A stretch of DNA of 64,000 bases, taken from Erythrocercus mccallii (lineage: Eukaryota > Chordata > Aves > Passeriformes > Dicruridae). Below, one piece after another: positions 26,071-38,100 of this stretch. The translations under genes were made by a program, and so were the position numbers. The notes beneath the pieces are model-generated. The model had not been told where the DNA came from. It did not search any database and saw only the letters and a program-made list of their open reading frames with translations. The DNA lies in NCBI GenBank assembly GCA_013397435.1, contig VZRG01002993.1, positions 1-64,000 of the forward strand. The letters are read 5' to 3'. The stretch's first letter is position 1. Every line of letters starts with the position of its first letter.

Positions 26071-29000
26071 GCAGCACTCCACAAATACAAAACACAACTT
26101 ACTGTCCTGTTAATTTTCCCAAATGCTCCTTATTTGTCAGATTTAAGCAGGGTTTCATGTTGCATCCTTAAAAAATGCTGGACTGTGAAAATACCCAGCA
26201 AGGGATTGTGCGTGCACTTTTTTTTTGAGGAATTGCATATAAAAACCCTCACCCCTGGGGCAGGGAAGGAAAACCATCACCTGTGACTTGTTGCCTTTTC
26301 AGTGATGATGCCACATCAACACCTGGTGTTGGGCTGACTCCTTGTCTGTGAGTGCATTCCTTTGATGGAACAAAAACACTAGCACAGAGGCAAAAAATAA
26401 TCTCTGGAGAGGTGTTTTTATTGCAAGCCCAGCATTGCCTGGTTGTGGTTCAGTGAAACAAAGTCACCATTCAGGCACAATATTATTTAGTTTGAATATA
26501 AACATTCCAGTCATTCTGCTGAACAACTTAAAAACATGGAAGAGGTTGCTCATCAGCACAAAAAATAGGTGTAATGGGTAATTGGCGTGCAGTGACAGTG
26601 GGGCTGCAGCTTTAGCAGAAAGTGTCCTAGGCTAATTGCTGTGCCCTGTCCATCTCTTGCAGATTTTTCACTTGGAGCTTCCAGGTATCATGTTTTGACA
26701 AAACTTTCATTTGCTTGCATTTTCAAAAGAGGATGAGTCTAACAGGATTATTGCCTCATAAACTTGGACAAGGATTGAATCTGGGTTTGGTATTTCAAGG
26801 CAGTGCAGCCCTTGGATATCAGTAAAATTAACATGGATATTGTAAAGTCAATATGTGTTGGTGGTACTGCTTCACTTGTTTCCTTTATGGCTTTGATATT
26901 AAAGCAGAGATTGTATCTAATGAGCTAGGTCATGCTTATTGGGAGATGGAAAATAACTCTTTTCCCCTATGGTGATGTTTGCTAGCTATTTATTCTCATT
27001 ATGTTTTTTTATTAATTTCTTCTGTCTTTTATTCTTTCACTTAAGCTAGGGACTGCTTTGAGAACAGTTAAAAGTCATCAGCTTGATGCTGTAATTCCTG
27101 TGACAAATACTGGACTGGGAACTAGGAACTAATGTTTAATTAATGTTATGATGTGGTTTTAAGCAAGGGGTTTAGCCACTGTCTAGTTTTTCTTTCCTGG
27201 GGCTTATGTCAATCCACTCCTGACTGCTCAGAGATCCTGTTCACAGCCGTGGCATTTGAATAAAGGAGGGGAATTGGGGAATTATGAGACCCTTCTTAGC
27301 TAGCTTAGGCAGTCAGGGACTGTTGTCCATGGAGAACAGATTGTGGAAGTCCTGTGACATTTTAAAATTAAGCCAACCTTTCCTGAAATCCAGGGTGATG
27401 ACCGTGCTGTTGTTCAGAGTTATTGATTGGTGTGTGTTATGTATTGCCATGCAAGGTCAAATCTGCCTGGCCAGGACAGGACTGCCTGAATTTAGGGTCA
27501 CATGAAACCTTTGCCATAGCTGTTACGATTTTTTCCATATACTCCCTTGCCACACTGGAGAGGGGTAAGGACAGGTTATACTAGGGTGTTCCTGTGATGC
27601 CAGCAGGCAGCAAAATTTTGGTATCTCATCTCTTCTGGGATGAAGAGAAGCAACCAGTACCCAAGGGCCTTTAATCAAGGGAAAAATACAGGTGGACAGT
27701 TTTTCACTTGCAGCTGGTTTACACTACACAGAAGAAATTAATAATTTCTTAGATTAGTGGTTAGATAGATCTCGGTGCAAATACACCCCTCTGGTTTGAG
27801 AGTTTTTAGGTGCAGAACTGAGATTTGCATCCCAGCCATTTTGGGATACAGGGACAATGGAGTCCTCCAAAAGAACAGGGGTGTCATTCATCTCAGGGTG
27901 TTCTTTTGACATTTACTTTTGGTTAAGAAAATTGCATAGACAGTTGTAAACAAGTAGAAAATTGGGGTATTTAAGGTAATTTTAAAAGAAATTAGTTGGT
28001 AAGATGGATATTTTGCATAGTTGTTTACTTCAGGGGTATACTTGGATTTTTTGTAAAATTTTGAACAGTTGGTTAATGGGCTGTAAAACTTTAGGATTTT
28101 AATAAGATAATTTAGAAATAGATTGATTAAATCTCTGAGAGCATTAATTGCAAAACACGTTTCCATTAACTTCAAACTGGAACAAGTGTTAATTATTTGT
28201 GACTTATGTAAAGACTACTCCAGTTAAAAAGTTAATTTATTGCTACAATTCCAGTTTGCATGTGGTTTTCTTTTTTTTTTTAATAGTGCCCATTCAGACA
28301 GAAGGAATAAACATTGTGAAATCTGATGTAGATATAATGCCTGACAATCTAATGCTTTTGTAAAAAAATGTGTTGAGCTTCTCCAGAGAATGTTCATTGA
28401 ATCAATAAATCAGAACTAGAGTAGACCTATGGATAAGGTTTTCTTTGAATCTAAAATCACTCTTGTGCACACTCCACTTAAAAAACTAAAATAAAAATTT
28501 GCACAGTTGGATGTCCAGTCTTGCCCAGTTCCCAAGTGAATTGTAATTTAAAACTTAAAGCAGGGCACCACCTGCACTATTTGACTGTTTTAATGAAGTC
28601 CCAGGAAAATTATTTTCTAGGGAATTATATGACTTGAATAACAGGCCTGGCTGGCTCCTTTACCCACTTCATGTTTTTTTATAATTCTGGTTATTTTTCC
28701 TGTTTGCAGCTTTCCTGGACTGTTACCATCCTGTGGAGCTAGTGATCTGCTATGATAAGAGATACAGAAAATAATATAAGGGATGCAGAAAGAGAGTTAA
28801 AGTAGAGTATTATAAATACTCTGGTATTGTGGTTCAGGGATAGTACATCAGGGAAATATAGACCTGACCTGTCATCCCAGCTGTTGCTCAGACCACAAGC
28901 TCTGTGTTTGTGAAATTTGTAAATAAATTGATATTTTGCACTGTGAACAGACAGTAAAATGTCTTGAGATCAATAATTAGGCAGCCACGGTATATGATCA

Positions 29001-29264
29001 GTAAAAAGAGGTGCAGATATCTTTGACCATAGCCATTTACAGAGCTCAAAGTATATCATGGGTATATTTACTGTATGGCAGTGACTCATGCTCTGTCACA
29101 GATGACCACATGAATTACATAGACTTCAAAGGATAGAAGTGCTAGAAGCCTTCAAGGAGGTGAATTTGGGATGGTCACATTCAGGAGTCCTAACTGGATC
29201 TCCATTGCAGTAGGGGACAGAATGGTGTTGGATTTTTCCTTAGCCTCACTGATGATCTTCAACA

Positions 29265-29588
29265 TGCTCATGGTGGGAAGTGGAGGGGCAAGTACCAATA
29301 TCCACACTCCTCATGACCAGTGGCAGGACTCAAGGAAACAACATGAAGCTGAGGCAGAGGAGGTTCAGGTTGAATATCAGGAAAAGATCTCTCACACAGA
29401 GGATGGTTTAGCACTAGAATGGTGTCTCCATGGAAGTGGTCACAGCACCAGCCTGACAGAATTCAAGAAACGTTTTGACAATGCTCTCAGGCCCGTGGTG
29501 TGATTCTTGGGGTGTCTTGTGCAGGGCCAGGAGTTGGACTCGATGATCCTGATGGATCCCTTCCAACTCAGAATATTTTATGATTCTG
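29265..29588 (+). mobile_element. CR1 LINE 3' end fragment, sense
   Basis: It runs from a CCAGTGGCAGGACTCAAGG block through AGGTTGAATATCAGGAAAAG and GGAGTTGGACTCGATGATCC to CCCTTCCAACTC, and ends in the typical TATGATTCTG terminus at about 29588. The 110-codon frame at 29171-29503 lies mostly in this element and is not a host gene. Confidence 0.9.
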
Positions 29589-31581
29589 CATATCAGGACT
29601 TGGTCCTTTCTTGATGGATTTTTGGTTGCTTGGAAAAGAAGGAAGAATCCTTGCTGTAGTCAGTAGCAGAAGCAGGTCTGCAATTGGGCAGCACACTCGT
29701 ACAGTGGTTTTTGCTGCCTGTTCTGTGTGTCATTTTGCTCTCAGGGCCTGTTGCTGTTGCAGATATCCCCAAGTACAATACAACTCATGCCATTTATTAC
29801 TCCCGTGGTGCCTTGACCGGCAAAATAATTTGGTAAAATCACAAATCAATGCTGTGTTTTTCTAGAACATTTATTTATCTGGTTTGTTTTGCATTACATA
29901 AAGACCAGCCATTAGATGGGTCTCATCCCTTCTGCGTTAATCCAGCAGCATGAATGCAGAGCGAGAGAGCTGTGATTTGAGCACGAGGGCCCTGTGCACT
30001 GCTCTCCTTATCTGCTCTCCAATCTTTGAGCTCTTACATAATATGTTTAAGGCTGTTTTTTTGACTAATCTCTTTTGGGGTCTCATTTTGCATTCAGCAA
30101 CAAAGGACTGCTATGCTCTTGCCTTGTGAAATCCTTTCCAGAAGGTGCATATTATCTACTACGAGACAGGGCAATGATGAGCATCAATTTCTACGGCAGA
30201 ATAGAAGCCTGGATTACAAATTACTATTTAATCCTTTTTGCGTCAAAGGATATAATAATCCTTGTAAAATGTGCTCTAAGTCTTGTGCTTGGCTTTGTGA
30301 GGTTAAGGGACAAAAACCAAAATAGGGAATCTTGTAAAAAGTAAGACATGGGTAAATGTATGTGTTCCACATGAATTTCAGAATATATGTTTAGAACTGC
30401 ATTTCGACAGCCAGTAATAAAGATGATGGGCTGATACCTAGACTACTAATTTTCATTTCTCTGTATCTTCTCTACTGCTCTGCTATAAAACAGTTTCTGT
30501 CATGAGTGTTTCTTGCTGAATTGCAATAAAGAATTCAGATACAAAGTAAGCATTGTTGTAATTTGAAGTTTTTTCCTCCCCCCACAAGTGAGAACGCTTA
30601 CCAAAACGAACAAATACGGAGGTGTCTTAAAACTGTGAGAAAATGTTTTATTTTCGAAATTATCATGCCATGTGTGTCAAGCAGTGTGATTCTGTAAGGG
30701 AGAGAAGGGTAAATAAGGTTGGGAGGGATAAGGATTTAGTGTTTGAAATTGCAGACTGATTGCTGCCCAACTTCCTGCCCAAGGAGCTATTTTAAGAGGG
30801 GCAAAGTTTAATAACATAAAAAGTTTAGAAAATAAATCCCATGGTGACAGACCTAGAGTCCTTTCTTGCCACACTGATTGTGCTGTAACTTCATTAGGTA
30901 AAAAGCAAAACAAGTAAGTTGTTTGAAAGCAGTAGTTTCATATCATTAGTTTATTCCATATTTTTATTACTGGCCTCTGTACTAAGTCAGATGGGAACAT
31001 ACTGGATAGAATCTGTCCTTCATTGTGTAGCAATCCACAGAGAAAACCTAGAAGTAAGTGATGGTATATCTGCAATATTACTAATGGAATGAACCAGGGT
31101 AAGCCGTTTGCTGTTATTTTCAATGCAGTGTATTTAGAACATTACTAATAACCTAATATTCTGTACAGTCAAAATCCTAAAAACAGAGTAGGACCAGATT
31201 AAAATTGTTATCTCATATTAAAGAACACATTTAATTATTTGATCATATAACCATCATTCCACAATAGGATATTCTTGTGCCAGATGCTAATTGCATGCTT
31301 CTAGTGTGACAATGCATAATGCGGTGTCCTTGCTGTCACAAAATGGTCATCTTACAGGTGAAGACTGCACTGCACCAGCCCTTGTAAACCATAAAATGTC
31401 TGTGTTTTGAAAGGATTTGTATTTATAGATTTTTTGTTGTTCTTTTCTATGACAAACTTACAGAAAACAGGAATATTCCCCTGATCTATCTTGCTGTTTT
31501 GGTAAACCCAGGAGTCAAATGTTTTGAAGAGAACTTCCATATTTCCTGCAAAATGAATTTATATTTCTTTATTTATTGCAG

Positions 31582-31705
31582 AAAATGACTGAAGAGCATA
31601 TATAAGTCACCCTGGAAGAAGTTGCTTCGCTGTGAGCTTTACTTGAGCACCCCCATCCTATGAGAAGGAAGAGGAGAAGGATCTGTCAGCCTTCTTAGCT
31701 GTAAA
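31582..31705 (+). other. LNX2: LNX2 5' UTR portion of the ATG exon
   Basis: The exon begins after TTTATTTATTGCAG. Its 124 non-coding bases include an upstream ATG at 31584 that meets an in-frame stop almost at once, and an in-frame TGA at 31661-31663 that bars any upstream extension of the LNX2 frame. The main ATG has AAA immediately before it and G after it, a favourable context. Confidence 0.8.
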
Positions 31706-32106
31706 ATGGGGACTACAGGTGATGACATGGCTGCCATGGAGCAGAATGCCTCCTTGAACCCTCTGTGCTTTGAGTGTGGCCAGCAGCATTGGACAAGGGA
31801 GAACCATCTCTACAACTACCAGAATGAAGTGGATGATGACTTGGTCTGCCACATTTGCCTTCAGCCCTTGTTGCAGCCATTGGACACTCCCTGTGGACAC
31901 ACTTTCTGCTACAAGTGCCTAAGGAACTTTCTGCAGGAGAAGGATTTCTGCCCACTGGATCGAAAAAGACTCCATTTTAAACTCTGCAAAAAATCCAGCA
32001 TCCTTGTTCATAAACTGTTAGACAAGCTCTTTGTCTTGTGCCCCTTCTCTTCTGTGTGTCAGGAAGTGATGCAGCGATGTGACCTGGCAGCACATCTTAA
32101 AAACAG
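31706..32106 (+). CDS. LNX2: LNX2 coding exon 1: N-terminus, RING and zinc finger (residues 1-134)
   Basis: This exon encodes the N-terminal CFEC motif (C21, C24), the RING with ligands C48, C51, C63, H65, C68, C71, C82 and D85, and the following Cys-rich finger from about residue 94. The final RING ligand is Asp, not Cys, as in other LNX proteins. This part recruits the E2 enzyme and confers ligase activity. It ends AAC-AG, with a strong donor GTGAGT at 32107, splitting the Arg134 codon (phase 2). Confidence 0.97.
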
Positions 32107-35100
32107 GTGAGTGCTGCAAGTGCTTGTGTTGCATTTTCCCTACACACCTGTGACCAGTTTGCATAGCAGTAGAAATTGTGGGCGGGAGGGGGGAGAGAAT
32201 TGGTGGTGGCTTTTAAATTCATAGCAGAAGACCCTAGGAAATGGTCAGTCTGTAACTCTGCTCAGGCAATGCACTGGATTACACATTTTTGTACATCACA
32301 CCAGAAAATAGGGAAGACTGCTTGGTGATAGCCATAGGGAGAATGATGTGGATCTTTAGAGGTCTGAAGAAAATCATTTGTAAAAAAAAATAAATACTGT
32401 GGCAGTTGATTACAGTAGGGGAAAAAAGGCTGAGGTAGTGGGAAAATTAGAGATGTGCTCTGTCTGCAGAGAGGACAGAACTGGTGGAGTAGGAACAAAG
32501 AAGATCAAGTGAAGATTTTAGGAGAAAAAGCTTTATAATTGTCCAGCACCGGCATAGGTTGGTTAGGTGGTAGTTGTCCATTCCCCCTTTTCAGAAGTGT
32601 TTATGAGCATGTTAAACTTTATTCAGTAATAGTTACATCAGAATTGATTCTGCTTTGAGGCAGGCAGATGGACACGGTGTCTCTCTGGACTGGTGGGCCT
32701 TCTCTGCCTGCCCTCAGTCCAGTCCAGGGCCACTGATGACTGCCCAGACAGAAAAGTTCATTTGAGAGGTGCATGGACCTACTCCATGTATTTCTTTCCA
32801 AGTCTTGGTCTTTGTCCATTTGGGTAGAGAGTGATGTTGCAGAGGAGATTGGCAGTGTGTGTATGTGGTGCGGGTGTGCCTGCAGGCAAGTGATCTGCAG
32901 AGAAGGGGAAAAGAATAGATACCACCTGCCTCGGAAACTGTTTGTTCACATTCATATTTCCAGTGTGCCCTCTTCCTTTTCACACACACCCTGAAGGCTT
33001 CTGGGGATTCAGAGGTTGGGAAGACCCTGGGCATGCAGAACATGCAGCAGCCCTGTGGACTGTGGTGAGCATGGAGCTGCTGGGGTATTTTTGGTTGTTG
33101 TTGTATGGTGTCCATGTCAGGGACCAGGTACAGGGACTAATTAATTAGGAGCCTTTCTCTCTAGGTTTTTATCTTCTTTTTTTAAAAAATTCTCTACATG
33201 GCTTCCATGTTAGCTTAAGCACTTGCTTGTTTACTTGTGGCAGGTAGTTTCTGACCTACATGATAACTTGGGGGGGGGTAAGGAGGCCTAACTGTTTAAT
33301 CATTTATAATCCTGATATTTAACTAGTTAGATTTTAATAAAAGACAAAATGCTAGCAAGATTTGATATTTGATTCATCTTCTGCTTTCCCACTGTTGTAT
33401 CCCTCACCTCATCAGTCCTTTTTCCATGGTTGACATAGTTTTGAATGATATTAGCGCTGTTTACAACAGGGTCATGTAATTGTACATAGAACACTATGTA
33501 TGCATTCTTTAAGTATACATGAAATATCCATTTACTTAATGCACAAGGTTATCATGGAATCCAAGTGAGCTGAGTCACAGGCTTTTCCTGTTTGTTGACT
33601 GGAAAAAAGCTTTCAGTTGCATAAAGCTGCTCATTTTCAATTCCTTCTGTTGTCTTGGTTATCTTGGCTGATACACATTTTGAGTACATGATGATTTACA
33701 GTTTTCAATTAAGTTTATTTGCAAACATCCGAACACCTATAAATTGTCATTGCTGACATAAATCAGGCAGCAACTGCATAGTTTGAATTTAATTCTATAT
33801 GGATTAGTGAATCCAGTAAACTTCTACTACTGATCATTACATTTAGGAAAGAAATACAAAATTCAGTATTATTGTAATTGTCAGCATTGATTAATATAAA
33901 CCAGTCTCAACAAGCCTTTACATGAGCTGGTTTGTGTTTCTAAAGAAAGCAATATGGTTGGTTAATTTTCACTGTCTTAAAACCTTCACACTGGGGTTTT
34001 CCAATGTTTTTTTGTTGTCTTCATTTGAGCATAAAAGCTGGAAGAAAATGTCATTGTATCCATGAGGTGCCTCAGAGTATAAGGAGCATTACTGCAAGAT
34101 GCTCCCACAAGGAGATGAGAGGCATCAGACACAAGCCTGATTACTTCACAGTCACTAATTGCACTCCATGATACCTCATTGCGCAAAGAAAATATTCTTG
34201 ATTTCTCAAACTCTTGAGCTTCATTACATTCACTTGTAAACTTGGTTTTTAAAGTTAAACACTGTGCATGTAATAATGATTTAAAGGGAAGAACCATATG
34301 AATCGTGCTGTTTTTCAGTCACTTCATATAGAAAATTTGTTCATGTTTGGTAAATAGTCAATTTTATTCCATGGAGTTGTTTAAAGGAAAGGCTGGATGT
34401 GGCACTCAATGCCATGGACTAGTTGACATAGTGATCTTTGGTCTCTATGGTCTCAAAGATTTTTTCCAACCTTGTTAATGCTGTGATTCTGTGACTTCTA
34501 AATGTCAAAGGTAAATTTATGAGAAGAAAATCTGACAAAAAGTTAATGAGATTTTCTGTGTATGATTTTAATTGAGTTAATTCTTATGAGTTATTCAGAA
34601 GTGAAAGAAGTCTACTGTACAAAAATTGTGAAATTCTTACAACTTTATAATGAGAGGTTTGTGTTTATTGCTTTTGAGTTGGGCTTTAGCTTTTGCCTCC
34701 TGTATTTCCCTATGGTAGCTTAAGTTACCATTTTGGATGGAGACATTTTTCCAGCTGGGTAACATTGCAGATAATTTTATGTCAAATTAAGTTTGAACTT
34801 TATATAGGATTGCATTTTTTGGAATTGAAGTAACAATTGAGCTATACACTATGTGCCCCTCAGCATGCTTAATATATGGATTTAGAGTAACAAAATCCAT
34901 AGGAAGACAAGTTGTTAAGGTACAGAATTTTATCATTCAGAATCATGGCTATCCCAGTTATATTGGTGTTTATGACAGTGCTGGTGAGCCCTGTTCTTCC
35001 CACCCTCTCCCACATTAGCTGCAGGCACTGTCCCTGCCTAACACTTTGGAGCACCAGAAGTGAAGAGGATCTCTGGGATTTAACCCTCTTTTGAATAAGT

Positions 35101-38100
35101 AGATAGGCAACAGATTCACAGTTTTTACATGTGGACCGTGGGCTCTACCCATTGCTGGAAGGGTAAACAATCTCTTCTCTGAAGCCGCTTGACTCCTTGT
35201 AAGCTTCTCACATTGTTGACTGGGAGAGAGAAGTATGCAACAAAACCACAATTATTTTATTTTTCCTTAGTCTTCTCTGATTCCCAAACCTAGATAACTG
35301 GTGCCTCATTTTCCCCACTATCTTATTTTTTTCCTTTCCTTTTTTTTTTCTCCTACCAAAAGAGAAACTAAGACCCAGACACTTAACTTTGCAAAGCAGC
35401 ACCAGGTTTTACTTTGAACTGCAGCTGTAAATCTTGCCAGAATTACTGCTTAAGGTCACTTTGCTGGCAAAGTTTTATGAGCAATACCAAAGGCACTTGG
35501 GTTGCTTCTTTGCAGTCTTTGCTTAAATACAGCTCCTGCTTGGAAAATGATTGAGTGCAACTGGTTTGAGGTTATTTAGTGTGTTTGCTTTTATCAAACC
35601 ACTAGACTGGGCAGAAGCTGATGGCATAGGTTACAATGAATCCTTTCTTTTCAGTAGTCAGTGAGCAAATGTGTTTTTCAAGCTCCTACTGTTATTCCAC
35701 AGAAATACCCTGTAAACTACATCTTAATTTTGTATGAAAGCTCATTTTATCAGCCAAGAGGGATTGCTGCTAGTGTTCCAAGAAGTCAGCTTTTAAATGA
35801 GAAATACAACAAGCTTGTCTGTAAAAAAAAAAAAACCAAAAAAAACCAACAAAAACATACCAAACAAAAAGACCCATTTTTCTGCTCTGTCTGATATGAA
35901 TTAAGAGAAACTGAAGGTAAAAGCTATACTTTGTCACCGTCCAGAACTGAGCAGGAGCTGGTGCTGAAGAGGGGAGAGGAAGAAGTTGGATATAAGCAGA
36001 AGCTAATTTCACAGCCCTAGAAAAACTGCCCTTCAATGTTCCCATTAAGTAACATCACTCAGTTGCTTTAGCTGGGTAGTTTTACTATCATAAAATAGTT
36101 TGAGTTGAAATCTTACTCTTGAGCATCTTGATTCATGAAGGAAAGTAAAGAAACAATCCTGCCTTTGTTCTTGCTCTTAGACAAGATATTCTGGCTTTGT
36201 AGGTAAATATGAAATACCATTTCTCTAAGTTTGAATTCAACCCTTATTTATACAATTTGTTTTATGATAATATTTTTATGAGTAAAGGAATTCAATCTTC
36301 AAAGCTTCTTTTGATCACAAGATGCCAATCTGTGTACATAACATGTTACAAGGTTTAGTCCAAAACACTCTTTATCCCAGATATTTGGTATTAGTGAAAG
36401 TGTGCACCTCTGGTGCTTAACTGTTACAACTGCTGTATGGTTTTGCTGTTTGTGAATTAATACATTCTTATTGCCAACAAAAATCTTTTTTATGTTGCAA
36501 GTGGAAAGAAAAAATCTCCATATAGGTGGCTTGAATACCAATACAGGGCTTTGCTACTTTATAGGTGGCATGCTGTGTTTAAAGACCTAGGAACTGGCAT
36601 CCCATGAATTAATGTCTCCATTGGACTGCTACTTTGCTGGCACTGCAGCTGCACTGTACTAGACTGAAATTCAGAGTCTATTACAATTACTGGTTAATTT
36701 GAGGAAGAATCTGTGGGGGTTTGTTCTTTTTGGCCTCATACAGTGCTGCACAAAAGGGATTCCACTGAACCGAGTCAGTGTGCTCAGGAGGCTGGTTACG
36801 TTTCTCAGTACTAGCTTTTGAAATGATAACTAAACATCATTGGCCAAAATAAAGCTCAAATCTATTTATATTTTGTGTGATGACTTTCATCAGCTGCCAG
36901 GTAATGATGGGAGAATGTGCTCTGTGAAGGAGGGTGGAGGAGGACCTGGCTTTGACAGAAATAGGACACTTCCAGGGATGAGTTTGTGTTGTCCTGGTTT
37001 GACACAGCTTAAAAAACCCCAAAACTCTAAGCTGTGCTTTGCCACCTTGAGCAGGTCCTTTGGGCTCCTCAGGCCTGGTGAGATGGCTGAGTCAGAGCCA
37101 ACAGCAGTGCAGTGGTTTGTAGGAGATATCTAAAGAAGTGTCTGGCTCACTGAAGTAGTCCAGTAAGGCTGGACTCTGCTGGCAGGCTCGGAGGGATTGA
37201 GGCGTGGTTCTCTGACAGTGTTGGTTTTGAACTGTTTATTTACCTCTTTGCTGAGAAGTGACCACTTGTATAGCACAGCAGTTCAGGACAGCAAGGACAC
37301 GCAGCTTGGGGTGGTTTTGTTCTAAATTCCTGTGACTCATTGTGGGAGAGCACCTCTGTCAGAGTTCCCAGCAGACAAAAGGTTTTCTCTGCAAGAGCAT
37401 TTACTGCAAGAGCATTACATTGCTGTGTTGCTGCAGAAGTGAGTGATGGAGATTGTTCCTTTTTTTTTTTTTCCTATTGCCAGCATTAATATTTGAGGGA
37501 GCATGAGGCTAACCCATCAAGTTAAAATATGTTAGAAATACTCAGGGAGATGATAGCATCTTTCCTTTTCTTGGTCTCTTGGGACTTGTTGTTTTGAGGT
37601 TTGCATTGTGAAAGGGTCAATGATAGAAATTTCTCTGGCCACCAGACAGATATATTGGCCTATCAGTCCCACAGTGGTTTTCTGTAGTTGTCTGGGCAAA
37701 GCCAGGAAATAGGATTGTATTCCATCATGAAAATAAGAGAAACATTTTCACAAAGCAAAACCTTTCAAATAATTGTCATCTTTCCTGCTTACACTTTGTT
37801 AACTTTGAAGAACAAAATTATCAGCAGTTGCTTTGGGAAAAGCCCCAAGGAATTATTTCTGAAATGCATCATGTCGTAATATGAACTGTCTCTAATGTAT
37901 GTTTTTATGCATATTTCAGAGCATATTTGGGTTACCTTTTTCTACTCTCCTAAACATGGATAACACGAATTTCTGGGGAGGCCTTATAGCACCTTTCAGT
38001 ATCTAAAAGATACAGAAGAAGATAGCTGGAGAGGGTTTTTTTGTAAGGGCATGTAGTGACAGGTTAAGGGGAATGGCTTTAAGCTGAAAAAGGGTAGATT

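Larger units (their letters stand above)
70..31581 (+). other. LNX2: LNX2 intron 1 (about 31.5 kb)
   Basis: This interval separates the GC-rich start of the window from the ATG exon and ends in a pyrimidine-rich stretch and TTGCAG acceptor at 31580-31581. I see no conserved protein domain in either strand. It holds decayed CR1 LINE fragments (about 3405-3860, 14283-14735, 29265-29588), short AT, GT, AATT and TTTA simple repeats, a moderately GC- and CpG-rich patch near 25.8-26.1 kb, and a segment open on both strands at 20.6-21.0 kb. The rest is AT-rich DNA where I recognise nothing. The 5' boundary depends on the inferred exon 1 donor. Confidence 0.6.

Noticed and set aside
29171..29503. 110-codon + strand frame
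   Set aside because: Most of it is CR1 LINE 3' sequence with its typical terminus at about 29588. It is not a host gene.
31658..31955. Minus-strand frames opposite the RING exon
   Set aside because: They are shadows of the conserved LNX2 exon, and the + strand translation matches LNX2 throughout.
32714..33115. 133-codon minus-strand frame in intron 2
   Set aside because: It has no recognisable domain and no splice or poly(A) context. It is probably a chance frame in slightly GC-richer intron DNA.
36930..37140. Possible LTR fragment in intron 2
   Set aside because: A TGTCCTGGTTTGACAC block resembles avian LTR ends, but I see no paired LTR, primer site or target duplication.
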